Assembly: GCA_013044405.1 (NCBI GenBank)
Contig: JABEUR010000001.1
Location: forward strand, 1 to 41,564
Direction: 5' to 3'
DNA from: Acidimicrobiaceae bacterium
GTDB taxonomy: Bacteria; Actinomycetota; Acidimicrobiia; Acidimicrobiales; RAAP-2
Length of the DNA: 41,564 nucleotides
Under the pieces are notes generated by a model. The model was not told where the DNA came from. It did not search any database and was given only the letters and a program-made list of their open reading frames with translations. Below, piece after piece: positions 1-7,224 of this stretch. The position numbers and the translations under genes were made by a program. Within the stretch, counting starts at the first letter, position 1, and every line of letters starts with the position of its first letter.

Positions 1-1
1 C

Positions 2-3000
2 AACACGGACACCGTCAGTACCGAGATCGCGGCACAGACCTCGGTCGTGAGCGAGACTCCCGTCGCCTACACGGGCGGCTCGGCCGTCCCGACGGGCACT
101 GCCGGCGTGGGCTCGGTGTTGACGGCCCCGGCCGACACGTGGAGTGGTTCCGCGGTCGTCGTCTCCTACCAGTGGTACGACTGCACCGGCCAAGTGGCCA
201 GCTCGTCGGCTGCGCTGCCGGTGAGTCCGACCTGTTCGACCAACGGTGGTAACGCCAGCACCTACACGCTTCTCGGCACTGACGCGGGCAAATACGTCGC
301 GGTCATGGAGACGGGTACCAACGCCGTCAGTAGCGCCACCCAGTTCTCACCCTCGACTCTCACCGCGGTCGTCGCCTCGCCACCGGTCGCTGGCGGAAGT
401 CCGGTACTCGGTACCGAGACCGTTGCGGGCACCGTCGTCAACATCGCCACTCCGGCAACTTGGACAGCCGGTAACCCCGGTCTGGGACAGACCACATATT
501 CCTACCAGTGGTACCGCTGCAGTTCCTTGCAGAATTCTGCTCCCTCGTCAGTGCCGGCGGGTTGCTCAGCGATCTCTGGTGCAATAGCAGATACCTACAC
601 CTTGACGCCCACGGACATGAACAACTACGTGCTGGTCGCGGTGACTGCCTCGAACGGCGTGTTGCCCAACCCGGTCCAGTACTCGGCCTCCAGCGCCGTG
701 ATCACCGGTACGGCCCCGACCAACGTCTCGGCTCCGACCGTCTCGGTCAGCTCGCCTCAGTTGGGCGTCGCCGAGACCTCGACGAATGGAACCTGGACCG
801 GGTCGCCAACAACGACCAGTGACGTCTATCAGTGGTACGCGTGCACGACCGCCGTCGTCGGTGGGCCCCTCACGGGTTCCACCCTCTCTAACGGTGGCTG
901 TGTCGCGATCGCCGGTGCCGTCGCGTCTTCCTACTCCCCGACCACCTCGGTCAGCGGCAAGTACCTGCTGATCGAAGTCACCCAGATCAACGGCATCACC
1001 CCGAACGGCGTCGCCGTCTCGTCGACCACCGGTTCGACCGTACCCGCAGGCACCGCGACCGGAGGAACTGGCACCTACCCGACGATCACGGCCGCCGGTG
1101 GCACGCTGACCGCTGCACCTGGAACATTCACCGGCGCACCAGCAGCCAGCAGTGACGCCTACCAGTGGTACCGTTGCTCGGCTTCGGTAACGATGACCGG
1201 AACCGGCACCTCGGGTGCACTCCCCCCAGTTGCCTCGAGTTGCGTGGCAATCGCTGGGGCGACGGCCACCACCTACAACCTGGTAACTGCCGACGTCAAC
1301 CAGTACATCCTGGTCGGCGACACGGAGAACAACGGTGTGGGCGGACCGTGGACCGAGTTCTCGAACTCGACGCCTCAGATCGTCGCGGTTGGACCGAGTG
1401 AAGTTGGCCCACCATCGTTGAGCGGTTCTGCTCAGGCCGGAACGGTCCTCACGACGTCCAACGGTACGTGGGGCGGCGTTCCGGCTCCGACCTACACCTA
1501 CCAGTACTACTCGTGCAACGGCACCTTCGGCGGTGGTTCGACCATCACCGGTCCGGTGTGCAACACGATCGGCACGGTGACCTCGAGTAACACCTTCACT
1601 CCGAGCGTGAGCCAGAACGGGCTGTACATCCTGGTCGGCGTCACCGCGTCCAACGGCGGCGGTTCAGCCACCTACTACTCGGCCACCTCGAACCAGGTCA
1701 CCGATGCGGCACCTCTGAACACCTCGCCACCAACGGTTCCGGCTACTTCGAGCACTTCAGTCGTCATGGGCTCGACCCCGGGCACCTGGACCGGTAACCC
1801 GGCTCCGACCTTCACCTACCAGTGGTTCTACTGCTCGTCACGAGTCGTCAACTCCTCGGTCTCGTTGACGGCCGGTTGTGCCGCCATCCCGGCCGCCACC
1901 GGACCGACCTACCAGCCATCAGGCACGTACGCCAATGACTACTTCTTGGTCTCGGTGACCGGCAGTAACGGTGTGATGTCGGGTCCGAACATCATCTACG
2001 TGACGGTCTATTCGGCCTCCACGCAGACGGCGCTCGTTTCGACACTCTCGATCACGGGTCTGACCATCAGTGGTACGGCATCGGTCGGTAACACCCTCAG
2101 CTCGACCGCGACCATCGTGAGCGCGGGAACCTACACGCCCACCTACCAGTGGTACGCGTGCACGGCTCCCGTGATCGCCTCGACGTCGGTGCCGGCCTAC
2201 TGCGCCGCCATCGTGGGCGCGAGCGGCCCGAGCTTTGCTCCCACCGCGACCCAGGCTGGCTACTACCTGACTTTGGCCGAGACGGTCACCAACATCTCGG
2301 GTAGCGCCGTCGCCGTCGCGCAGTCGACCGCGCTGGTCACCACCAGCATCCCCGGTGCCCCGACCGCGGTATTCGCTGTCGCCGGTGTCGGATCGGCAAC
2401 GGTCTACTGGGCGGCCCCCGCCACTGGTCTCGCCGCGACGTCGTACACCGTTACCTCGTCACCGGCCGGTGGATCGTGCACCTCAACGACGACGACCTGT
2501 GTCGTCACCGGTCTGCTGCACACGACCGCCTACACCTTCACGGTGACTGCGACCAATAGCTACGGCACCGGTCCGGCCTCACTGGCCTCACTGGCGATCA
2601 CGCCCACGGCCTCTATCCCAGCGGCACCCACCGCGGTTACGGCCGTTGGTTCGAACACGTCGGCGACGGTCACCTGGACCGCCGCGAACGCGAATGGTTC
2701 ACCGATCACCGCCTACACGGTCACCTCCTTTCCGGCCGGTGGTTCGTGCAGCGTCGTCGCGACGACGTGCGTGGTCAATGGACTGACCAACGGGACCGCT
2801 TACACCTTCTCGGTGACCGCGACGAACGCGTTGGGGGTTGGTCCGGCCTCACTGGCTTCTAACTCCGTGACGCCTAAGGCTCTCATCCCAGCAGCGCCGA
2901 CCGGTGTGTCGACGCTCTCGATGAACGGCAAGGTCACGGTTCACTGGACCGCTTCGGTCACCAATGGATCGACGATCACCGGATACCTCGTCACCGTGTC

Positions 3001-3427
3001 ACTCGGCACCGTCTCGAAGTCCTGTGTCACTACGGGTCTCACCTGTAGCGTGATCAGTCTGCCCAACGGCAAGACCTACAACGTGAGCGTCGTCGCCCAG
3101 AGTGCCGCCGGTAACTCACCGGCCGCCACGGCCACGGCCCAACTGCGCGGTACGCCAAGCGTCGTGTCGCTCGGAGGATTCTCCCGACTCCTCGGTGGAT
3201 TCGTCCTCAACATCCGTCCCCCCGCCAACAACGGTGGGCTGGTCGTCAAGTACTACCAGTACTCGATCAACGGCGGTCACACCTGGAAGGCCTCACGCTC
3301 ACGCAACTCACTCAAGTTGATCGCCGTGGGACTCCTGCACCACCACCGTTACATGGTGATGGTGCGTGCGGTGAACGCCGCCGGCGGTGGGACCCACTCG
3401 CCCTTGAAGGCCGTTTACACGAATTAA
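2..3427 (+). CDS. Large secreted Ig-like/FN3 repeat protein, 5' end outside window
   Basis: The reading frame is open from base 2 to a TAA at 3425-3427, so the true start lies upstream and only about 1,141 residues are visible. Seven repeats of about 106-113 residues carry a YQW(Y/F)xC-type motif (YQYY in the fifth), with motif codons at 167, 503, 827, 1160, 1499, 1817 and 2144. Each has a second Cys about 15-25 residues later and an ending like Y(I/L)LV-VT-NG, which suggests a disulfide-bearing beta-sandwich. From about 2347 three FN3 domains follow (about 2347, 2614 and 2881), two of them with a PAGGSC...TTCVV cysteine pair, and a last FN3-like unit from about 3150. The protein is rich in Ser, Thr, Ala and Gly. 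No sortase motif or membrane segment closes the C-terminus. A surface or matrix adhesin is plausible but inferred; no catalytic domain is visible. Confidence 0.85.
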   Translation, partial: NTDTVSTEIAAQTSVVSETPVAYTGGSAVPTGTAGVGSVLTAPADTWSGSAVVVSYQWYDCTGQVASSSAALPVSPTCSTNGGNASTYTLLGTDAGKYVAVMETGTNAVSSATQFSPSTLTAVVASPPVAGGSPVLGTETVAGTVVNIATPATWTAGNPGLGQTTYSYQWYRCSSLQNSAPSSVPAGCSAISGAIADTYTLTPTDMNNYVLVAVTASNGVLPNPVQYSASSAVITGTAPTNVSAPTVSVSSPQLGVAETSTNGTWTGSPTTTSDVYQWYACTTAVVGGPLTGSTLSNGGCVAIAGAVASSYSPTTSVSGKYLLIEVTQINGITPNGVAVSSTTGSTVPAGTATGGTGTYPTITAAGGTLTAAPGTFTGAPAASSDAYQWYRCSASVTMTGTGTSGALPPVASSCVAIAGATATTYNLVTADVNQYILVGDTENNGVGGPWTEFSNSTPQIVAVGPSEVGPPSLSGSAQAGTVLTTSNGTWGGVPAPTYTYQYYSCNGTFGGGSTITGPVCNTIGTVTSSNTFTPSVSQNGLYILVGVTASNGGGSATYYSATSNQVTDAAPLNTSPPTVPATSSTSVVMGSTPGTWTGNPAPTFTYQWFYCSSRVVNSSVSLTAGCAAIPAATGPTYQPSGTYANDYFLVSVTGSNGVMSGPNIIYVTVYSASTQTALVSTLSITGLTISGTASVGNTLSSTATIVSAGTYTPTYQWYACTAPVIASTSVPAYCAAIVGASGPSFAPTATQAGYYLTLAETVTNISGSAVAVAQSTALVTTSIPGAPTAVFAVAGVGSATVYWAAPATGLAATSYTVTSSPAGGSCTSTTTTCVVTGLLHTTAYTFTVTATNSYGTGPASLASLAITPTASIPAAPTAVTAVGSNTSATVTWTAANANGSPITAYTVTSFPAGGSCSVVATTCVVNGLTNGTAYTFSVTATNALGVGPASLASNSVTPKALIPAAPTGVSTLSMNGKVTVHWTASVTNGSTITGYLVTVSLGTVSKSCVTTGLTCSVISLPNGKTYNVSVVAQSAAGNSPAATATAQLRGTPSVVSLGGFSRLLGGFVLNIRPPANNGGLVVKYYQYSINGGHTWKASRSRNSLKLIAVGLLHHHRYMVMVRAVNAAGGGTHSPLKAVYTN

Positions 3428-3436
3428 ACGCAGTGA

Positions 3437-3478
3437 GCACGAAGCCCCCGATCCCACATGGGACCGGGGGCTTCGTGC
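3437..3478 (+). terminator. Strong hairpin terminator after the repeat protein
   Basis: The arms 3437-3456 and 3459-3478 pair over 20 positions with a single A-C mismatch and almost no loop, and three T residues follow. The hairpin starts 9 nt after the stop codon. The T-tract is short, so termination efficiency is uncertain. The symmetric stem could also block transcription from the other side. Confidence 0.75.
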
Positions 3479-3540
3479 TTTGGCCTCGCTGAGCGCAGTT
3501 ACATTGGAGGCGTACAAAGAACCAGTCATCGAGGTCCCCC

Positions 3541-4608
3541 ATGTCACGCCTGTTCAGTCCCCTTCGCATTCGCGGCCTCGAACTCGCCAATCGTGCGTGG
3601 GTGAGTCCCATGTGTCAGTACTCGGCCAGCGAAGGCGTGGTCGGGTCGTGGCATCAGGTCCACCTCGGTTCCTTTGCGCTGGGCGGCGCCGGTCTGGTCG
3701 TGGCCGAAGCGACCGCAGTCATGGCCGAAGGTCGGATCTCCGTGGCGTGTCCGGGAATCTGGAACGATGAGCAAGCTGAGGCGTGGTCGCGCGTGACGTC
3801 TTTCGCCCATTCCCAGGGCTCGAAGATCGCCGTCCAATTGGCCCACGCCGGACGCAAGTCCTCGACGTTGCGCCCCTGGGACGACCACCTCATCGCCGGC
3901 GCCTCGGAGGGAGGATGGCGGGCTCAAGCTCCCAGTGCGCTGGCGTTCGAGGGCTACCCGGTACCCCACGAGCTCAGCCCGGTAGAGATCGACGCCGTGG
4001 TCGCCAACTTCGCTTCGGCCGCACGCCGAGCGATCGACGCGGGCTTTGACGCCCTCGAGGTCCACGCCGCCCACGGGTATCTCCTGCACCAGTTCATGTC
4101 GCCCATCTCGAACCAACGTAGCGATCACTTCGGGGGGAGCTTCGAGAACCGCATTCGCCTGACGCTGAAGGTGCTCGACGCGATGCGCGCGGTCATGCCC
4201 GAGACCATGCCGCTGTTCGTGCGGATCTCCGCCACGGACTACGTCACCGGTGGATGGGACGTCGAGCAGTCAATTGAGCTCAGCCGTCAAATGAAGGTCC
4301 ACGGGGTCGACCTCGTGGACGTCTCATCGGGGGGCAACGTACACGGCGTACGCATCGAGCTACGTCCGGGCTATCAAGTGGACTTCGCCTCGAGCATCCG
4401 CGAAGGGGCCGGGGTCTTGACGAGCGCGGTAGGCCTGATCACCGACGCCCACCAGGCAGAATCAATTCTCGAAGCGGGCCGGGCCGATGCCGTCATGCTC
4501 GCGCGCGCCTTCTTGCGAAATCCCCACTGGGCCAGCCAGGCGGCCGAGGAACTGGGGGTCGTCATCGACTGGCCCGCGCAGTACGCTCGCGCACGGACGG
4601 TCCATTGA
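3541..4608 (+). CDS. Old Yellow Enzyme family NADH:flavin oxidoreductase (YqjM/NamA type)
   Basis: This 355-residue protein is an FMN-dependent TIM-barrel ene-reductase of the YqjM class, which reduces activated C=C bonds with NAD(P)H. Visible markers are SPMCQYS with Cys25 (the redox-tuning Cys of YqjM) and Tyr27, the QLAHAGRK segment, the substrate-binding pair His175/His178 in EVHAAHGYLLHQF, and the NQRSDHFGGSFENR stretch typical of the family. Length matches the YqjM class (about 340 residues). The ATG start fits the family N-terminus (RLFSPLRIRG). No convincing Shine-Dalgarno sequence precedes it. It stands alone between two hairpins, so it is probably monocistronic. The physiological substrate cannot be read from sequence. 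Confidence 0.93.
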   Translation: MSRLFSPLRIRGLELANRAWVSPMCQYSASEGVVGSWHQVHLGSFALGGAGLVVAEATAVMAEGRISVACPGIWNDEQAEAWSRVTSFAHSQGSKIAVQLAHAGRKSSTLRPWDDHLIAGASEGGWRAQAPSALAFEGYPVPHELSPVEIDAVVANFASAARRAIDAGFDALEVHAAHGYLLHQFMSPISNQRSDHFGGSFENRIRLTLKVLDAMRAVMPETMPLFVRISATDYVTGGWDVEQSIELSRQMKVHGVDLVDVSSGGNVHGVRIELRPGYQVDFASSIREGAGVLTSAVGLITDAHQAESILEAGRADAVMLARAFLRNPHWASQAAEELGVVIDWPAQYARARTVH

Positions 4609-4636
4609 AACTATGGGGATTGCACGCGGGTACGGC

Positions 4637-4673
4637 TTGACCGAGGCTCGGCCGCCGAGCGTCCGTCAATTTG
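4637..4673 (+). terminator. Hairpin terminator after the OYE gene
   Basis: The stem combines TTGAC/GTCAA (4637-4641 with 4665-4669) and GCTCGG/CCGAGC (4646-4651 with 4655-4660), separated by a 4x4 internal loop. A short T run follows at 4670-4672. It lies about 30 nt after the stop codon at 4608. Confidence 0.6.
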
Positions 4674-4743
4674 GCAGACGCGCCGCCCACTGATTCTCAA
4701 AGCCCGACCGTGATCAGGTTCACGGGGTAGAATTTCACAAACA

Positions 4744-4834
4744 GGTTGGTCTGGCGGCCAACCAGCATGGGACCCAATGGGGGTGCCCAGGCCAAATGAA
4801 GCACCGAGAGAGGGTGATTCCAACCGTTGGTTGG
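4744..4834 (+). promoter_or_regulatory. Structured leader with two alternative hairpins, candidate riboswitch or attenuator
   Basis: The leader of the downstream oxidoreductase contains GGTTGG (4744-4749), CCAACC (4758-4763), CCAACC (4820-4825) and GGTTGG (4829-4834). Hairpin A (4744-4763) extends to 8 bp including one G-U pair. Hairpin B (4820-4834) has a 3-nt loop and ends 7 nt before the ATG at 4842. Each arm can also pair with the distal copy, so mutually exclusive folds are possible. Between them are further TGGG/CCCA segments (4768-4789) and a CACC/GGTG pair. I do not recognise a known riboswitch class. Confidence 0.45.
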
Positions 4835-4841
4835 ACACGAT

Positions 4842-6254
4842 ATGGAGAAGAAGGATCCCTTCGTCTTGCGTCACCTCGCCGAAGTCCAGCCAGAACTCTG
4901 GTGGCTGGACTCGGACCCGCTGGAGCCCGCGCCCCACTCAGCGCTCATCGGTGACATGGGAGCAGACTTGTGCATCGTCGGCGCCGGCTACACGGGACTG
5001 TGGACCGCGCTGCTGGCCAAGGAACGTGAGCCCACCCGTGAGGTGGTCATCCTCGAACAGTTCGAGACTGGCGCCGGGGCGTCAGGGCGTAATGGCGGCT
5101 TCTGCTCGGCGTCGCTCACCCACGGATTCGCCAACGGCATTCGTCGTTTTCCCCACGAGATGGCCCTCATAGACCGGCTCGGACGTGAGAACCTGGACGC
5201 CATCGAAGAGACCGTGCGGCGATACGCGATCGAGTGTGATTTTGAGCGAACCGGAGAACTCCAGGTGGCGGTCGAAGAATGGCAGTTCGAGAACCTGAAG
5301 GAGCAGGCCCGACTTCGAAACGAGATGGGCGACCACGTCGTCACATTGACCCGCGAGGAGGTTCAAGCACGAGTCCACTCCCCCTCGTATGTCGGAGCGA
5401 CCTACGACCACGACGGAACGGCCCTGGTCGATCCGGCACGTCTCGTTTGGGGACTCGAACAGGCCTGTATCTCGCTCGGTGTCAAGATCTTCGAGAACTC
5501 CAAGGTGGAGTGGCTCGAGGACGTCGACGACGCCGTTCGGGTCCACACCCCCTACGGCGCGGTCACTGCCGCGCGAGTGGCGCTGGCCACCAACGTCTTT
5601 CCCTCCCTCGTACGCTCGGCGAGAAAGTACATCGTGCCGGTCTACGACTACGCACTGGTCACCGAACCGCTGAGCGAGGCACAGTTGGCCGACATTGGTT
5701 GGCAGGGGCGCGAAGGCATCTCCGATGCCGGAAACCAGTTTCACTACTACCGACTCACCAACGACAACTCGATCCTCTGGGGCGGCTACGACACGATCTA
5801 CAAGTTTCGCGGCAAAGTGCGACGTGAGTACGAGTTCAACGCCGACACCTACGCCACGCTCGCCAAGCACTTCCTCGAGACCTTCCCCCAGCTAGCCGGC
5901 ATCAAGTTCACCCACGCGTGGGGTGGCGCCATCGACACCTGCACCCGGTTCTCCCCCTTTTGGGGCACCTCGCACCGTGGCAAGGTGGCCTACGTCTTGG
6001 GTTACACCGGTCTGGGCGTCGCGTCGACCAGGTTCGGGGCGGCCACGATGCTCGACCTGCTCGACGGCGAACAGACCGATCGCACGAGGCTCGCCATGGT
6101 ACGCAAGCGTCCCCTGCCCTTCCCACCCGAGCCGTTTCGTTGGGTCTTCATCCAGATCACCAAGGCGGCCATCACGCGTGCCGACGCCCATCAGGGACGG
6201 CGCAACCTCTGGCTGAAGTTCCTCGACGCACTGGGTGTTGGATTCGACTCGTAG
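4842..6254 (+). CDS. FAD-dependent oxidoreductase, DAO family
   Basis: This 470-residue flavoenzyme has the dinucleotide-binding motif GAGYTG at residues 47-52 in CIVGAGYTGLWTALLAK, the GASGRNGGFC segment that follows the FAD fold in DAO-type amine/amino-acid oxidases, and a C-terminal GYTGLGVASTRFGA motif that closes the FAD site. Relatives are often annotated as gamma-glutamylputrescine oxidoreductase or glycine/D-amino acid oxidase. The substrate is not evident here. I chose the ATG at 4842; a TTG at 4827 is in frame but lies inside the leader hairpin. The gene ends 7 bp before the convergent SIMPL gene. The leader suggests post-transcriptional control. Confidence 0.85.
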   Translation: MEKKDPFVLRHLAEVQPELWWLDSDPLEPAPHSALIGDMGADLCIVGAGYTGLWTALLAKEREPTREVVILEQFETGAGASGRNGGFCSASLTHGFANGIRRFPHEMALIDRLGRENLDAIEETVRRYAIECDFERTGELQVAVEEWQFENLKEQARLRNEMGDHVVTLTREEVQARVHSPSYVGATYDHDGTALVDPARLVWGLEQACISLGVKIFENSKVEWLEDVDDAVRVHTPYGAVTAARVALATNVFPSLVRSARKYIVPVYDYALVTEPLSEAQLADIGWQGREGISDAGNQFHYYRLTNDNSILWGGYDTIYKFRGKVRREYEFNADTYATLAKHFLETFPQLAGIKFTHAWGGAIDTCTRFSPFWGTSHRGKVAYVLGYTGLGVASTRFGAATMLDLLDGEQTDRTRLAMVRKRPLPFPPEPFRWVFIQITKAAITRADAHQGRRNLWLKFLDALGVGFDS

Positions 6255-6261
6255 TTCACCC

Positions 6262-7044
6262 TCAGCTCGCCAGGAGGTAGACGACCGAGACCTGGACGTT
6301 GATCGACTGGGTACCGGCCTGGACCGGGACTGATGGCTGGGCGACGTTGGCGGCCTTGAACGAGTTGAAGAAGACCGGCGACGGCAGGTTCTCCTGATCA
6401 ACGAGACTCACCACGCTGGTCACGTGCGTCCCCGCCGATCTCGCCAGCTGGTTGGCCGTCGTTCGAGCGTTGGCGACCGCCCGGGCGCGGGCCTTGGCGA
6501 GCAGGGCATTCTGATTCGTGATCGAGAGGGTGACCCCGCTCAGCGTTGCGCCATTGCCCACGGAGCGAATGGCCCGGTCAATGACGGTTCCGGTTCCCGC
6601 GATGTTGTGCATCGTGACGCTCAGCGAGTTGTCGACCGCGTAGCCGTTCGCGGTGCCATTGCTGTTGTAGTTCTGGTACAGGCTCAGATTCGCGGTCTGG
6701 ATGTTGCGCTTCTTGACCCCACCGTTCTCGAGGGCGCTGATGAGTGCGGCGACCTTACGATTGTTCGAACTGAGCGCTTGGGCGGCACTGGCACTTTGAG
6801 TATGCACGCCGATCTCGAAGTTGATGGTATCGGGGGTACCTTGGACACTGGCCGAACCGGTGACCGAGATCGTCGAACGCGCCGAGCTGCGTTGATGCCC
6901 GAGTGACCACGCGCCCACCAGCGCAGCGACGATGAGCACGACGGCGAGCGCCTGGCCCAACTGGAGCGGTCGCCGTAGCGACGCGGTGCTGTGCGAACGC
7001 GAGTTCTCGTCGTTCGAATTCTGGCCTTCGTATTCACTGCTCAT
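6262..7044 (-). CDS. SIMPL-domain (DUF541) membrane-anchored protein
   Basis: This 260-residue protein has a charged cytoplasmic N-terminus, one hydrophobic segment (about residues 28-50) and then a SIMPL domain beginning ISVTGSASVQGTPDTINFEIGV. This matches the DUF541 pattern ("V.G.g.v...PD.a.i..gv"), including the central KKRNIQTANLSLYQNY stretch and the repeated AxAxAxANA segment near residue 190. SIMPL proteins are periplasmic or extracytoplasmic and of poorly defined function. The ATG at 7044 is preceded by a clear AGGAGGT ribosome-binding site. Its 5' region carries a perfect 10-bp dyad at 7075-7095. Confidence 0.88.
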   Translation of the reverse strand: MSSEYEGQNSNDENSRSHSTASLRRPLQLGQALAVVLIVAALVGAWSLGHQRSSARSTISVTGSASVQGTPDTINFEIGVHTQSASAAQALSSNNRKVAALISALENGGVKKRNIQTANLSLYQNYNSNGTANGYAVDNSLSVTMHNIAGTGTVIDRAIRSVGNGATLSGVTLSITNQNALLAKARARAVANARTTANQLARSAGTHVTSVVSLVDQENLPSPVFFNSFKAANVAQPSVPVQAGTQSINVQVSVVYLLAS

Positions 7045-7074
7045 CAGGACCTCCTAGTGGTCTGCGGTTCTGGC

Positions 7075-7095
7075 GGAGTCGAGGTCCTCGACTCC
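7075..7095. repeat. Perfect 10-bp dyad upstream of the SIMPL gene
   Basis: GGAGTCGAGG and CCTCGACTCC are separated by a single T. The dyad lies 31 bp upstream of the SIMPL start codon. With a 1-nt centre it is a better fit to an operator than to an RNA hairpin, but no regulator is known from the sequence. Confidence 0.5.
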
Positions 7096-7172
7096 ATCGC
7101 ACCTCTAAGAAGTAACTGTCGCCTGCCCTTCGAGAATTTCAGCCCATTGCTCCGTTGGTGAGCGGCGAGGCG

Positions 7173-7215
7173 CACGCCCCGATGAATAATCGCTAAACGT
7201 GGTCATCGGGGCGTG
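7173..7215 (-). terminator. Inverted repeat downstream of acsA
   Basis: CACGCCCCGATGA (7173-7185) and its exact complement (7203-7215) form a 13-bp stem with a 17-nt loop. It starts 10 nt beyond the acsA stop codon. There is no T-tract on the minus strand, so it may act as a factor-dependent terminator or as an mRNA 3'-end stabiliser. Confidence 0.55.
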
Positions 7216-7224
7216 TACGTTTGC

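Noticed and set aside
47-3427. GTG at 47 as the start of the repeat protein
   Set aside because: The frame is open back to base 2 and no ribosome-binding site or signal peptide is present, so the gene continues upstream of the window.
4740-4842. Canonical SAM (S-box/SAM-IV) or glycine riboswitch
   Set aside because: GGCCAACC and GGGGTGCCC recall the S-box core, but the kink-turn, the AGAG strand and the expected P1 are missing, and no glycine aptamer core is visible.
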